A stretch of 8,580 nt of DNA from QYOJ01 sp043810345 (GTDB lineage: Bacteria > Bacteroidota > Bacteroidia > Bacteroidales > FEN-979), in contig JBDROF010000086.1 of NCBI GenBank assembly GCA_043810345.1, forward strand, positions 1 through 8,580. The letters are read 5' to 3'. A program made the position numbers and the translations under genes. Each line of letters opens with the position of its first letter. The stretch's first letter is position 1. This document shows, in pieces, positions 1 through 6,803 of the stretch. The notes below the pieces were generated by a model that did not search any database, was not told the origin of the DNA, and was given only the letters and a program-made list of their open reading frames with translations.

Positions 1-454
1 AGGAATTCAACCGGCTGAAACCAGCCGTGCGGAAGGTGATGCTGTGCGCTTGCCCAGTGGTTCCTTTTCCGTGGAAGAACTGTTGGCAATCCTCAACACC
101 CTGCCGGTCGACATCACCTTTGTGGATAAGAACGACAAAGTGAAGTATTTCTCCCAGGGGAAGGAGCGGATCTTCGACCGGAACCGGGCGATCCTGGGCC
201 GGGATGTCCGGATGTGCCATCCCCCGTCGAGTGTGCATGTTGTGGAGCAGATCCTGACCGATTTCAAAAACGGAAAGGAACTAAGCGCTGCCTTCTGGAT
301 CCAGATGCAGGGACGTTTCGTTCACATCGAATATTTTGCTTTACGGGATACAAAGGGGGAGTATCTGGGGTCGCTGGAGGTGTCGCAGGATCTGACTGAA
401 AAACGGGCACTGCAGGGCGAACAAAGAATTTTATCTTATACGAAAGAAAAATGA
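1..454 (+). CDS. DUF438-family protein, C-terminal PAS domain (5' end outside window)
   Basis: The frame is open from base 2, so this is the 3' part of a longer gene; the GTG at 44 is probably internal. About 150 residues are visible. They match the C-terminal PAS module of DUF438 proteins, which usually carry a DUF438 region and a hemerythrin-like HHE domain before it. Visible hallmarks are LPVDITFVDKNDKV near the start, KERIFDRNRAILGRDV, then CHPPSSVHVVEQIL, FWIQMQGRFVHIEYFA, and a closing GEYLGSLEVSQDLTEKRALQGEQRIL. The family is cytoplasmic and is thought to sense a small ligand or redox/NO state, but its function is not well established. The stop overlaps the next start as ATGA, so the two genes are probably translationally coupled. 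Family assignment is confident; the sensory role is inferred. Confidence 0.88.
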   Translation, partial: GIQPAETSRAEGDAVRLPSGSFSVEELLAILNTLPVDITFVDKNDKVKYFSQGKERIFDRNRAILGRDVRMCHPPSSVHVVEQILTDFKNGKELSAAFWIQMQGRFVHIEYFALRDTKGEYLGSLEVSQDLTEKRALQGEQRILSYTKEK

Positions 455-771
455 TGTTCCGGGAATCACTGGCGGGACAACCCGAAATACCTATTGAAAA
501 CGAAAAAATCAAAGATACCATGGAACGACCAGACTGGTTAGTAGAAGCGAACATTGTCATCACGCTGGATGCGCGGCCCCTATTGGATTCCGGAGAGCAT
601 CCGCTCGACCGTGTATTACGGGAGACCCGAAACCTGAATTCCGGAGAGATATACGAGATCATCACCCCGTTCCCCCCGGCGCCGATGATCGAAAAGATGG
701 AAGCAGCCGGATTTAATACGTTTTCAGAGCAGGTAGAAGGGATTTATCATAGTTATTTCCATAAACGCTAA
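451..771 (+). CDS. DUF2249-like small protein coupled to the DUF438/PAS gene
   Basis: This is a 106-aa soluble protein. After a roughly 23-residue charged N-terminal extension it contains VITLDARPLLDSGEHPLDRVL, then LNSGEIYEIITPFPPAPMI and a final EQVEGIYHSYFHK. This layout (LDxRP, a helix, a GE-containing strand, then PxPhI) fits the DUF2249 family, a TusA/SirA-like fold often found beside hemerythrin or DUF438 genes in nitric-oxide or anaerobic-respiration loci. The ATG at 451 overlaps the upstream TGA, and a second ATG follows directly at 454. A later ATG at 520 would remove the extension. No catalytic residue can be named. DUF2249 is the best guess and the physiological role is unknown. 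Confidence 0.72.
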   Translation: MMFRESLAGQPEIPIENEKIKDTMERPDWLVEANIVITLDARPLLDSGEHPLDRVLRETRNLNSGEIYEIITPFPPAPMIEKMEAAGFNTFSEQVEGIYHSYFHKR

Positions 772-874
772 CTCCTCAACACAATGACACTGAGACACAA
801 AGAACACAAAGGCAATAATTTACTTTGTGCCTTCGTCTTCGTGGTGAAGTTTCTGTGAAATCCGTGTAATTGTA
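772..874. repeat. Degenerate intergenic hairpin repeat of CACAAAG/CTTTGTG words
   Basis: This short intergenic stretch has no gene. It contains a run of ACACxxAGACACAAAGAAC-type words, a perfect 7-bp inverted pair (CACAAAG at 805-811, CTTTGTG at 823-829, 11-nt loop), and then opposite-strand words of the CTTCGTGGTG type up to about 847. It resembles the CACAGAG.../CTCTGTG... linker repeats seen between genes in environmental Bacteroidetes and other phyla. A related block lies at 7898-7939. Its function is unknown. It could act as a weak terminator after the DUF2249 gene, but there is no T-tract. Confidence 0.6.
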
Positions 875-1219
875 GTGAAAAAAAGGAACGGTAAGCTTCT
901 CCAGCGGCTCCGTAAATGGCACAAATGGCCGAGCCTGATCTTCACCCTCTTCATCCTTCTGTTTGCCTGTTCAGGTATAATTTTAAATCACAGGAGTCTC
1001 CGGGTGATCCATAGTGGTGAGATTTATGGCACGATCGGAAAGTTGATCGTGGATGCTATCGGAATTATTTTCATCATCCTCTGCATCACCGGCCTGATCT
1101 ACTTTTTCGCACCCCACCGGTTGAACCGGCTGAATAACGAGACCCGGAAGATACGGCTCGAGCGATTCAGCAGGAACTCCCTCCGGTGGCATAACAGCGT
1201 GGGTTCCTGGACCATATAA
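875..1219 (+). pseudogene. PepSY-associated TM protein remnant with internal deletion
   Basis: A 114-aa frame starts at GTG 875. It opens with LRKWHKWPSLIFTLFILLFA and continues to GIILNHR, the typical first membrane segment of PepSY-associated TM proteins, which are often linked to iron or flavin reduction at the inner membrane. It then jumps directly to RVIHSGEIYGTIGKL, a second membrane segment (about residues 58-77, VDAIGIIFIILCITGLIYFF), and SLRWHNSVGSWTI. In full-length relatives the two halves are separated by a large periplasmic region of well over 100 residues, which is missing here. The frame also stops where further membrane helices should follow. I read this as an in-frame internal deletion plus C-terminal truncation. 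A functional two-helix mini-protein is possible but unlikely. Confidence 0.72.
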
Positions 1220-1232
1220 ATTCAGGTTATAA

Positions 1233-1604
1233 ATGGCATCTTCTATCCGCGATAACTTTTCCTCGGGAAACGTGGGTGATTTTCTGAAAAACCAAATCCA
1301 GCCTGGCTCGGAACTTTCCATTGTATCGGCGTATTTCAATTACTATGCCTACGAAAAGCTTAGGGAATCGCTTGAATAGATAAACCATTGGCGTTTTTTG
1401 TTTGGAGAACCTAAGTCCATCGGGGAAGTCGATCCGAATAAAGGGAATGTAAAAACCTTTGAAATTGCCGATGATGAAGCAATGATCCCGAAGCTGCCAT
1501 CCTGGGAAGTTCAAATTTTACCGAGCCGGATTATCCATGATTATTCTGATGAACAGAAAGGGTATATCCTCTGGAAAAATCTCCTCGAACAACGGCTCTT
1601 TTAG
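1233..1604 (+). pseudogene. N-terminal remnant of PLD-like/SNF2-type helicase with in-frame TAG
   Basis: From ATG 1233 the frame reads MASSIRDNFSSGNVGDFLK, then PGSELSIVSAYFNYYAYEKL. It meets TAG at 1377-1379 and continues in the same frame with INHWRFLFGEPKSIGEVDP and a FEIADDEAMIP segment. This order (IRDNF, VGDFLK, SxLSIVSAYFxxYA, then LRFLFGEP) is the N-terminus of large helicases with a phospholipase-D-like nuclease domain. Full proteins of this type carry the HxK motif and a SNF2 helicase core further on; both are absent here. The tail (PSWEVQILPSRIIHDYSDEQ... to the stop at 1602-1604) is not recognised and may come from the gene's far end or from elsewhere. The nonsense codon and the missing core make this a pseudogene. 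Confidence 0.72.
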
Positions 1605-1606
1605 AC

Positions 1607-1614
1607 TATTTTTG
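1607..1614 (+). promoter_or_regulatory. Bacteroidetes-type -7 box before the SNF2 gene
   Basis: TATTTTTG fits the Bacteroidetes -7 consensus TAnnTTTG exactly. It ends 7 nt before the proposed TTG start of the SNF2 gene, so transcription would begin almost at the start codon and give a leaderless or nearly leaderless mRNA. No convincing -33 TTG/TTTG element is seen at the usual 19-21 nt spacing, which lowers confidence. Confidence 0.4.
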
Positions 1615-1621
1615 CCAGTAA

Positions 1622-4495
1622 TTGGGTAAAGTCTCGCTTTTGGAAATTGTCTTTCTGCTATACAGACATCGCTCTTTCGGCTGGCTGATCAAAGCCGGAC
1701 TGGCTGATAATCACGTCACTTCGGGGAAACGGCTGCTGGAAAAGTTCGATCCTGGGGTGGCAGAAACAGCCGGCGTGACGGTCACCTCATCGATAACCCA
1801 GATTCTTGAACTGATAGGCTCTTTCAGCGACCAGGAGATCACCCGGCGGTTTTCCCCGCGGGGTGTTCCGATGACAGAATTCCTGAAAAAACCCGATCCG
1901 AAAAGAACTCAGGAGTTGATCCTGCCTTTTATCTGGCGGCAGGTGGACCAAATCCTCTGTGAAGCAAAGAAAACTCGTATCCCTGTCTGTTTGGTGAACG
2001 ACAGCCCCTACCTGTATCCGGAAATGCACCTGGAGGTGTCTCATACTCCGGCCGAACCGGTGTTTTGTTTTGCAAAGAGAACAGAACATACCCGTTATAT
2101 GCTGAAGGTGATGCAGGAGGGTCATGCCATTGATCTTCAGGAAAAAGATACATTTATCATTGCTTCAGAACCATGCTGGCTTTGTGCCGGGAAAAGGCTG
2201 CTCCACTTCCCAGATGGCTTTGACGGAAAAAAGCTTCAGACGTTCTTTACCAAAAAAGAGGTGCTGATTCCAGCCTCCTCCGAAAAAGAGTATTTCCGGA
2301 AATTCATCCTGAAAATAGCCAAAACGGGAGAAATCCATGCAGAGGGATTTACCGTACGCACCCTGAAACCGGAATGCCGGATGATCCTGTCTGCAGAGTT
2401 TGACTGGCAGTGGGAAGCCGTGTTAGTGATCTTTTATCATTACGGAGAGAACCGGATCATGGCTGGTAAAAAACAACGGGTATTTACCAGCCTTGAAATC
2501 CGGGAAGAAGAGATCACAATCAACCGGGCAGAAAGGGATCTGGCGTGGGAATTAGCAAGGGAGGAACAAGTACTTAAACTCGGTCTGCAAAAGGTCAATG
2601 AGAATATTCTGAGGGTACAAAACAGCTCACATGAAGGGAATTTAGCGCTGTATGAATTGGTGGAGTGGATCAACAGGCATGAAAAGGCGCTCCGTGACTC
2701 AGGAATTGAAATCGATACAAACCGGTTGCCGGGCCACTATTTTACCGGATCAATCTCATCTGATTTCCGGGTTGACCTGGGAGATGACTGGTTTGATGTA
2801 ACGGCAACAGTCCACTTTGGCGATGTCATGGTTCCTTTCCGGGAGTTGAAAACCTATCTTCTGGAAGGAATCAGAGAATTTCCGTTGCCAGGAGGAAAGG
2901 TAGCCGTCCTGCCGGCCGAATGGTTTACACGGTTCAAAGATCTGCTCTGGTTTGCCCGCGATGAAGGAGAAGGGTTGCGGTTGAACATCCGCCATTTTTC
3001 TTTAATCAAGGAGATAGATATGACCCAAGTGCCTGAAGTTACCGAACGTCTGGAACTGTTGGAGACTGGAATTACCTGGGATTTTTCTGTCCCGGCCACC
3101 CTCCAGGCCACCCTCAGGCCATACCAGGAGGAGGGGTTCCGGTGGCTCCGTTTCCTGGCGGAACACCGTTTCGGAGGGTGCCTGGCCGATGATATGGGAC
3201 TGGGAAAAACCATCCAGGCATTGACGACATTGCTCTCAACGAAAGAGCCGGCTCAACCCGCTTCCCTAATCGTGATGCCGGCATCACTGATCCACAACTG
3301 GCTCCATGAGATACACCGGTTTGCTCCGGATTTGCGGGTGATGCCGCATACTGGAAACCAGCGCGCTACATCCTCCGGCTTTTTTAATGTTGTGGATGTG
3401 GTACTGACGACTTATGGAATTATGCGAAGCGATCTAGCAATGCTGGCTTCCTACCGGTTTCATTATGTGATTCTCGATGAAAGCCAGTTCATCAAGAATC
3501 CGGACGCATTAACAAGCCAGGCGGCATATCAGTTGCAATCAGATTACCGGTTGGTGCTAACCGGGACCCCGATCGAGAATTCCCTCACCGACCTGTGGTC
3601 GCAGATGGAATTTCTCAATCCGGGTCTGTTGGGTCCGTTGGCTGCTTTCCGGAAGCGTTTTCTGGAAACAGAGAAGAACATCCTGAATGGTTCAGACGAA
3701 AATCAGGTCAACCGTCTGAGACGGCTGGTTGCTCCATTTATCCTTCGCCGGACAAAACAGGAGGTGGAGAAGGATCTTCCACCATTACTCATAGAGGATT
3801 GGTTTTGCGACATGAGTGAAGAGCAGGAAAAGAGGTATGAAATGGAAAAATCGGCTGTCAGGAATGAGATCCTGCAACAGATCGAATCGGGGGATTCACC
3901 GGTCACGACCGTTGCCGTGCTCAGAGCCTTGATCAGGTTAAGGCAGATAGCAAATCATCCTTCCCTTGTTGATCCGGATTTCGAAGGCAGCAGCGGGAAG
4001 TTTGATGAGATCATCCGGATCACCGAAATTCTCCGGGAAGAGGGACACAAGACCCTGATTTTCTCTTCGTTTGTGAAGCATCTCCAACTCGTGGCTGCCT
4101 GGTTCGACGCCGAAGGAATCAGCTATTCCATGCTCACCGGCTCATCCGTTCACCGCGACCGGATCATCCGGCAATTTCAGGAAGATCCAGACAACCGGTT
4201 TTTCCTTATTTCTCTGAAAGCCGGCGGAACCGGACTGAACCTGACCGAAGCCTCTTACGTTTTGATGCTTGATCCCTGGTGGAACCCGGCAGTAGAATTG
4301 CAGGCCATCAACCGGGCACACCGGATAGGACAGGATAAAAAAGTGATCGCATACAAATTTATCAGCGAACATACGATCGAGGAAAAAATGCTTAAATTGC
4401 AGCAACGGAAACAGCAGTTGTCCGATGCCTTTATCCCCTCAGGAAATCCGCTGAAAGATCTGTCGCAGGAAGAGATTAAGGAGCTTCTTGGGTAG
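1622..4495 (+). CDS. SNF2-family DEAD/DEAH-box ATPase (helicase-like), full length
   Basis: This is a 957-aa double-stranded-DNA translocase of the SNF2 superfamily 2 group. The N-terminal half (about residues 1-480) is the poorly conserved extension usual in Bacteroidetes homologues. The C-terminal half holds the two RecA-like lobes: Walker A DDMGLGKT (523-530), LIVMPASLIHNW, Walker B DESQ (619-622, instead of DEAH/DEAQ), LTGTPIENSLTDLW, ILRRTK, RQIANHP, motif V SLKAGGTGLNLT (from 864) and motif VI QAINRAHRIGQ (894-904). All ATPase motifs are present, so it should be active. An in-frame TAA directly precedes TTG 1622, no ATG occurs in frame until about residue 84, and the N-terminal residues look family-like, so TTG is the chosen start. 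The gene converges with the glycosyltransferase gene. The partner and exact role (chromatin-like remodelling, transcription recycling or repair) cannot be read from sequence. Confidence 0.95.
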   Translation: MGKVSLLEIVFLLYRHRSFGWLIKAGLADNHVTSGKRLLEKFDPGVAETAGVTVTSSITQILELIGSFSDQEITRRFSPRGVPMTEFLKKPDPKRTQELILPFIWRQVDQILCEAKKTRIPVCLVNDSPYLYPEMHLEVSHTPAEPVFCFAKRTEHTRYMLKVMQEGHAIDLQEKDTFIIASEPCWLCAGKRLLHFPDGFDGKKLQTFFTKKEVLIPASSEKEYFRKFILKIAKTGEIHAEGFTVRTLKPECRMILSAEFDWQWEAVLVIFYHYGENRIMAGKKQRVFTSLEIREEEITINRAERDLAWELAREEQVLKLGLQKVNENILRVQNSSHEGNLALYELVEWINRHEKALRDSGIEIDTNRLPGHYFTGSISSDFRVDLGDDWFDVTATVHFGDVMVPFRELKTYLLEGIREFPLPGGKVAVLPAEWFTRFKDLLWFARDEGEGLRLNIRHFSLIKEIDMTQVPEVTERLELLETGITWDFSVPATLQATLRPYQEEGFRWLRFLAEHRFGGCLADDMGLGKTIQALTTLLSTKEPAQPASLIVMPASLIHNWLHEIHRFAPDLRVMPHTGNQRATSSGFFNVVDVVLTTYGIMRSDLAMLASYRFHYVILDESQFIKNPDALTSQAAYQLQSDYRLVLTGTPIENSLTDLWSQMEFLNPGLLGPLAAFRKRFLETEKNILNGSDENQVNRLRRLVAPFILRRTKQEVEKDLPPLLIEDWFCDMSEEQEKRYEMEKSAVRNEILQQIESGDSPVTTVAVLRALIRLRQIANHPSLVDPDFEGSSGKFDEIIRITEILREEGHKTLIFSSFVKHLQLVAAWFDAEGISYSMLTGSSVHRDRIIRQFQEDPDNRFFLISLKAGGTGLNLTEASYVLMLDPWWNPAVELQAINRAHRIGQDKKVIAYKFISEHTIEEKMLKLQQRKQQLSDAFIPSGNPLKDLSQEEIKELLG

Positions 4496-4533
4496 AAACC
4501 GAACAGGATTGCCTGGAGTTGATGCAGGATAAC

Positions 4534-4549
4534 CCGGTTCTTAAACCGG
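4534..4549. terminator. Small hairpin between convergent genes
   Basis: CCGGTT-CTTA-AACCGG forms a perfect 6-bp stem with a 4-nt loop. It lies between the convergent SNF2 and glycosyltransferase genes, and the glycosyltransferase TAA falls partly in the loop. There is no clear T-tract on either side, so a bidirectional terminator role is only plausible. Confidence 0.35.
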
Positions 4550-5269
4550 CTTCTTTGCAAGCAACTGACGACCACTCCATCTGGTCTTGATGACCGTCCA
4601 CGTATAACGGCCAAACTCCTTGAAAAGATTGGTCTTCGATAAGCCACCCTTCCGGTCTTTATATACGACAGGCACTTCAATGATTGGCTTTTTTAACCGC
4701 TGCATGGCGTAAAGAAACCGAATGAAGTAATCGCCATATCCTTTGAACACGGCCTCCTGGTTGATCTCCTTGATAATATCCGGATTGAAGCAGAAAAAAC
4801 CAGAGAGATTGTCGCGGGTCTGAATCCCCAGGGTAATCCGCGAATAGAGGTTGAACAGCTTGCTGCCAAGATACCTGAACCGGGAGGTTTCCATGCCTCC
4901 ACCTGTTATATATCTTGAACCAATGGCAATGTCGAAATACTGGGTGATTGCAATTAACAGAGGAATCAGTTTTGGCGGATGATTGAAGTCCGTGTCCATG
5001 ACCACCACCTTATCACCGGTTGCCCGACGGATCCCGAACAGAATGGCAGTCGCCAGTCCTTTTTCATCCCTGCGAAGAAATGCCCTGACCTGAGGGTGGT
5101 CACCAAACTTTGTGATCACCTCCTGATACGTGTTGTCAGGACTGTTATCATCCACCAGGATGATCTCGGGAGTAAAGGTCTCATTTTGAATGATCGCTAA
5201 TAGTTCCGTTATCAGAGGGATGATAGAATCTTTTTCATTAAAGGTCGGTAGAATAACAGAAATTTTCAT
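4541..5269 (-). CDS. GT2 glycosyltransferase, dolichol-phosphate mannosyltransferase-like
   Basis: This is a 242-aa cytoplasmic-facing GT-A fold enzyme. It begins MKISVILPTFNEKDSI, followed by IILVDDNSPDNT (nucleotide-sugar binding), RRDEKGLATAILFGI, VVVMDTDFNHPP (the DxD-type metal site) and AIGSRYITGGG. These form the signature of the DPM1/polyprenyl-phosphate glycosyltransferase group. It ends soon after the catalytic domain with no C-terminal membrane helices, like the short soluble DPM1 type. It probably transfers a sugar from a nucleotide donor to a polyprenyl phosphate; donor and acceptor are not visible. Its ATG lies 3 nt after the stop of the upstream aminotransferase gene, so the two form an operon. 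The pairing suggests surface glycan or glycoprotein assembly. Confidence 0.92.
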   Translation of the reverse strand: MKISVILPTFNEKDSIIPLITELLAIIQNETFTPEIILVDDNSPDNTYQEVITKFGDHPQVRAFLRRDEKGLATAILFGIRRATGDKVVVMDTDFNHPPKLIPLLIAITQYFDIAIGSRYITGGGMETSRFRYLGSKLFNLYSRITLGIQTRDNLSGFFCFNPDIIKEINQEAVFKGYGDYFIRFLYAMQRLKKPIIEVPVVYKDRKGGLSKTNLFKEFGRYTWTVIKTRWSGRQLLAKKPV

Positions 5270-5272
5270 CTA

Positions 5273-6388
5273 TCAGAGGGTTTCAGTGATCCGGATCAGT
5301 GTCTCAGTAATGACATCTAGCTGCTCTTGACGAAGTCCGACAAACGTAGGCAGACTTATTCCTTCCTGTGAGATCCGATCACTGACGGGAAATTTTCCCC
5401 GGCTGAAAGCAGTCTCCTGGTAGTACGGAAGCTGGTGAATAGGATAAAAAACAGGCCTGGAATCGATCCCTGCTTCCAGCAGACCGGTCATCAGCAGATC
5501 TCTTTGTTGACTGGTCAATCCCTTCACTCTTAGGGTGAATAGCCAGTTGATATTCCGGTTCCCATGGGTATCCTGAAACAGGAAATGGGAGTTGGAAGAG
5601 AGTCTTTCGTGATATCCCGCGTAAATACGATCCCGTTCCGTGAGTAAAAACTCAAGTTGCTCCATCTGTGCAAATCCCACGGCAGCCTGCATATTCGTCA
5701 TCCGGTAGTTGAAACCCATCACATCGTACCAATATCTCTTTCCCCGGCTCATGCCATGGTCCCGGAGAATCCTCATATTCTCTGCAATCGAATCGTCATT
5801 GGTGATGCACATTCCTCCCTCACCCGTGGTGATCACCTTATTTCCGAAAAAGCTGAAGCAACCGATATGCCCAAAGGTTCCAACCTTTTGATTGCGGATT
5901 AAAGCGCCAATGGCTTCCGCGCAATCTTCAATGATCAGCAGACCATGTTCCTTGGCCAGATTGACCAACTCATCCATCAATACAGGATTTCCATACAGGT
6001 GCACCGGAATGATCGCTTTGGTTTTCGGGGTGATCTTATCCCGGATGGCCTGAAGGTCGATGTTCCAGTCCAGCGGATTGACGTCGGTCAGAACCGGAAT
6101 AGCCTGGCAGTACCGGACGGCATTGGCCGTGGCCACAAAGGTGAGATCGGGTATGATCACCTCATCTCCGGGGCCAATTCCGGCAGCAACAAGAGACAAA
6201 TGAAGGGCGATGGTCCCATTGTGAGTGGTAATGGCGTGCCTGACCCCATGATACTCTGCAAAGGCTTTTTCAAACCGGTCAATGTAAGGTCCAATGGAAC
6301 TGATCCATCCCGTATCCAGGGCATCCATCACATATTCCCGTTCCCGGCCCAAAAGGGTGGGTTTTGCAATCGGTATCCTTTGAGGCAT
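5273..6388 (-). CDS. DegT/DnrJ/EryC1/StrS aminotransferase, GDP-perosamine synthase-like
   Basis: This is a 371-aa PLP-dependent sugar aminotransferase (fold type I). Visible motifs are the N-terminal DTGWISSIGPYIDRFEKAFA, HAITTHNGTIALHLSL, GDEVIIPDLTFVATANAV, PVHLYGNP, IIEDCAEAIGA, the PLP-lysine segment CFSFFGNKVITTGEGGM with K184 as the predicted Schiff-base lysine, and MGFNYRMTNMQAAVG. The length and the TTWISS-like, FFGNK and NYRMTN motifs closely resemble GDP-perosamine synthases (Per/RfbE), which convert GDP-4-keto-6-deoxymannose to GDP-perosamine with glutamate as amino donor. A related 4-amino-sugar substrate is equally possible, since no sugar dehydratase gene is in the window. The ATG at 6388 is directly upstream of conserved sequence. 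It heads a two-gene operon with the GT2 gene. Confidence 0.92.
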   Translation of the reverse strand: MPQRIPIAKPTLLGREREYVMDALDTGWISSIGPYIDRFEKAFAEYHGVRHAITTHNGTIALHLSLVAAGIGPGDEVIIPDLTFVATANAVRYCQAIPVLTDVNPLDWNIDLQAIRDKITPKTKAIIPVHLYGNPVLMDELVNLAKEHGLLIIEDCAEAIGALIRNQKVGTFGHIGCFSFFGNKVITTGEGGMCITNDDSIAENMRILRDHGMSRGKRYWYDVMGFNYRMTNMQAAVGFAQMEQLEFLLTERDRIYAGYHERLSSNSHFLFQDTHGNRNINWLFTLRVKGLTSQQRDLLMTGLLEAGIDSRPVFYPIHQLPYYQETAFSRGKFPVSDRISQEGISLPTFVGLRQEQLDVITETLIRITETL

Positions 6389-6566
6389 ATTATTGATCTA
6401 TTTTTTTTGGATAAAAGTAGGCATTCCGGTAAATATACACAATCCTGTTTTTGTTGTGTGGATTACCGCCATGATCACATATAGGGGATGCTCGTTCCAG
6501 TATTTCCGCAAAAAGCCGGTCAGGAAAAGCTGTCGGGAGTGAAATGAATAGTTTCCTGCCATAACG
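6389..6566. other. Intergenic region between the aminotransferase operon and the 78-aa gene
   Basis: This 178-nt stretch has no supported gene. It holds the candidate promoter of the aminotransferase operon near its left end, beside a run of eight T residues, and half of the nested palindrome at its right end. A minus-strand frame crosses it (6398-6607) but overlaps the end of the 78-aa gene and shows no family likeness. The middle part shows nothing recognisable. Confidence 0.5.
6412..6443 (-). promoter_or_regulatory. Candidate promoter of the aminotransferase/GT2 operon
   Basis: On the minus strand TACTTTTA (6412-6419) is one base from the Bacteroidetes -7 consensus TAnnTTTG. It has an ATTG (6440-6443) 20 nt upstream, near the usual -33 spacing. 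The leader to the ATG at 6388 would be about 15-20 nt. No Shine-Dalgarno sequence is seen. This is based on consensus matching only. Confidence 0.4.
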
Positions 6567-6582
6567 CTAGCGTTGCAGGGAA
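6553..6582. terminator. Nested palindrome over the stop codon of the 78-aa gene
   Basis: The perfect 12-bp palindrome AACGCTAGCGTT (6563-6574) is nested inside a second inverted pair, CCTGC (6555-6559) and GCAGG (6575-6579), with an unpaired CAT on one side. Flanking TTCC/GGAA extends the pairing imperfectly. The TAG stop of the 78-aa gene (6567-6569) is in the centre. There is no T-run on the minus strand beyond it. It may be a terminator or mRNA 3'-end stabiliser for the nucleotidyltransferase pair, or a protein-binding palindrome. Confidence 0.4.
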
Positions 6583-6803
6583 TCAAGCCACGACAGGGAA
6601 GGGTCATAACGACGGAATCGACGGAGTAGTTCGCGGTTTATTTCATCAGCTGTATACTCGGGATGGTCCATCTTAATGCCGGCAATCATGAATTCCCGTC
6701 CCGATTCGATCATCTCCAATCCCATAAGGAACCTTTCTTCCGGAGATTTCTGGCAGATCAATTCGGCAAATTTTTTCTGTATATCGGGATGTGTATCTTG
6801 CAT
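6567..6803 (-). CDS. Small 78-aa charged helical protein, partner of the nucleotidyltransferase
   Basis: The protein is rich in charged residues and has no membrane segment. It reads as mostly helical: IQKKFAELICQKSPEERF, LMGLEMIESGREFMIAGIK, then YTADEINRELLRRFRRYD. The SPEERxxMGxEMxxSGR...AGI pattern followed by a ...LRRRF-type end resembles an uncharacterised family of short proteins commonly encoded next to nucleotidyltransferases (from memory, not searched). Its ATG overlaps the upstream TGA as TGATG, so it is translated together with the nucleotidyltransferase. By position and size it is the likely antitoxin or accessory subunit, but no DNA-binding motif is evident and it does not look like a HEPN protein. 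The function is not established. Confidence 0.75.
   Translation of the reverse strand: MQDTHPDIQKKFAELICQKSPEERFLMGLEMIESGREFMIAGIKMDHPEYTADEINRELLRRFRRYDPSLSWLDSLQR

Noticed and set aside
1377..1379. Programmed TAG read-through or pyrrolysine codon
   Set aside because: The rest of the helicase is missing, so simple gene decay explains the stop better.
4255..4680. 141-aa minus-strand open frame
   Set aside because: It overlaps the SNF2 C-terminus and the glycosyltransferase end in another frame, with no recognisable motif.
5945..6484. 179-aa plus-strand open frame
   Set aside because: It is antisense to the clearly real aminotransferase gene and shows no protein-family features.
6398..6607. 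69-aa minus-strand open frame
   Set aside because: It overlaps the end of the 78-aa gene in another frame and crosses the promoter region; no family likeness.
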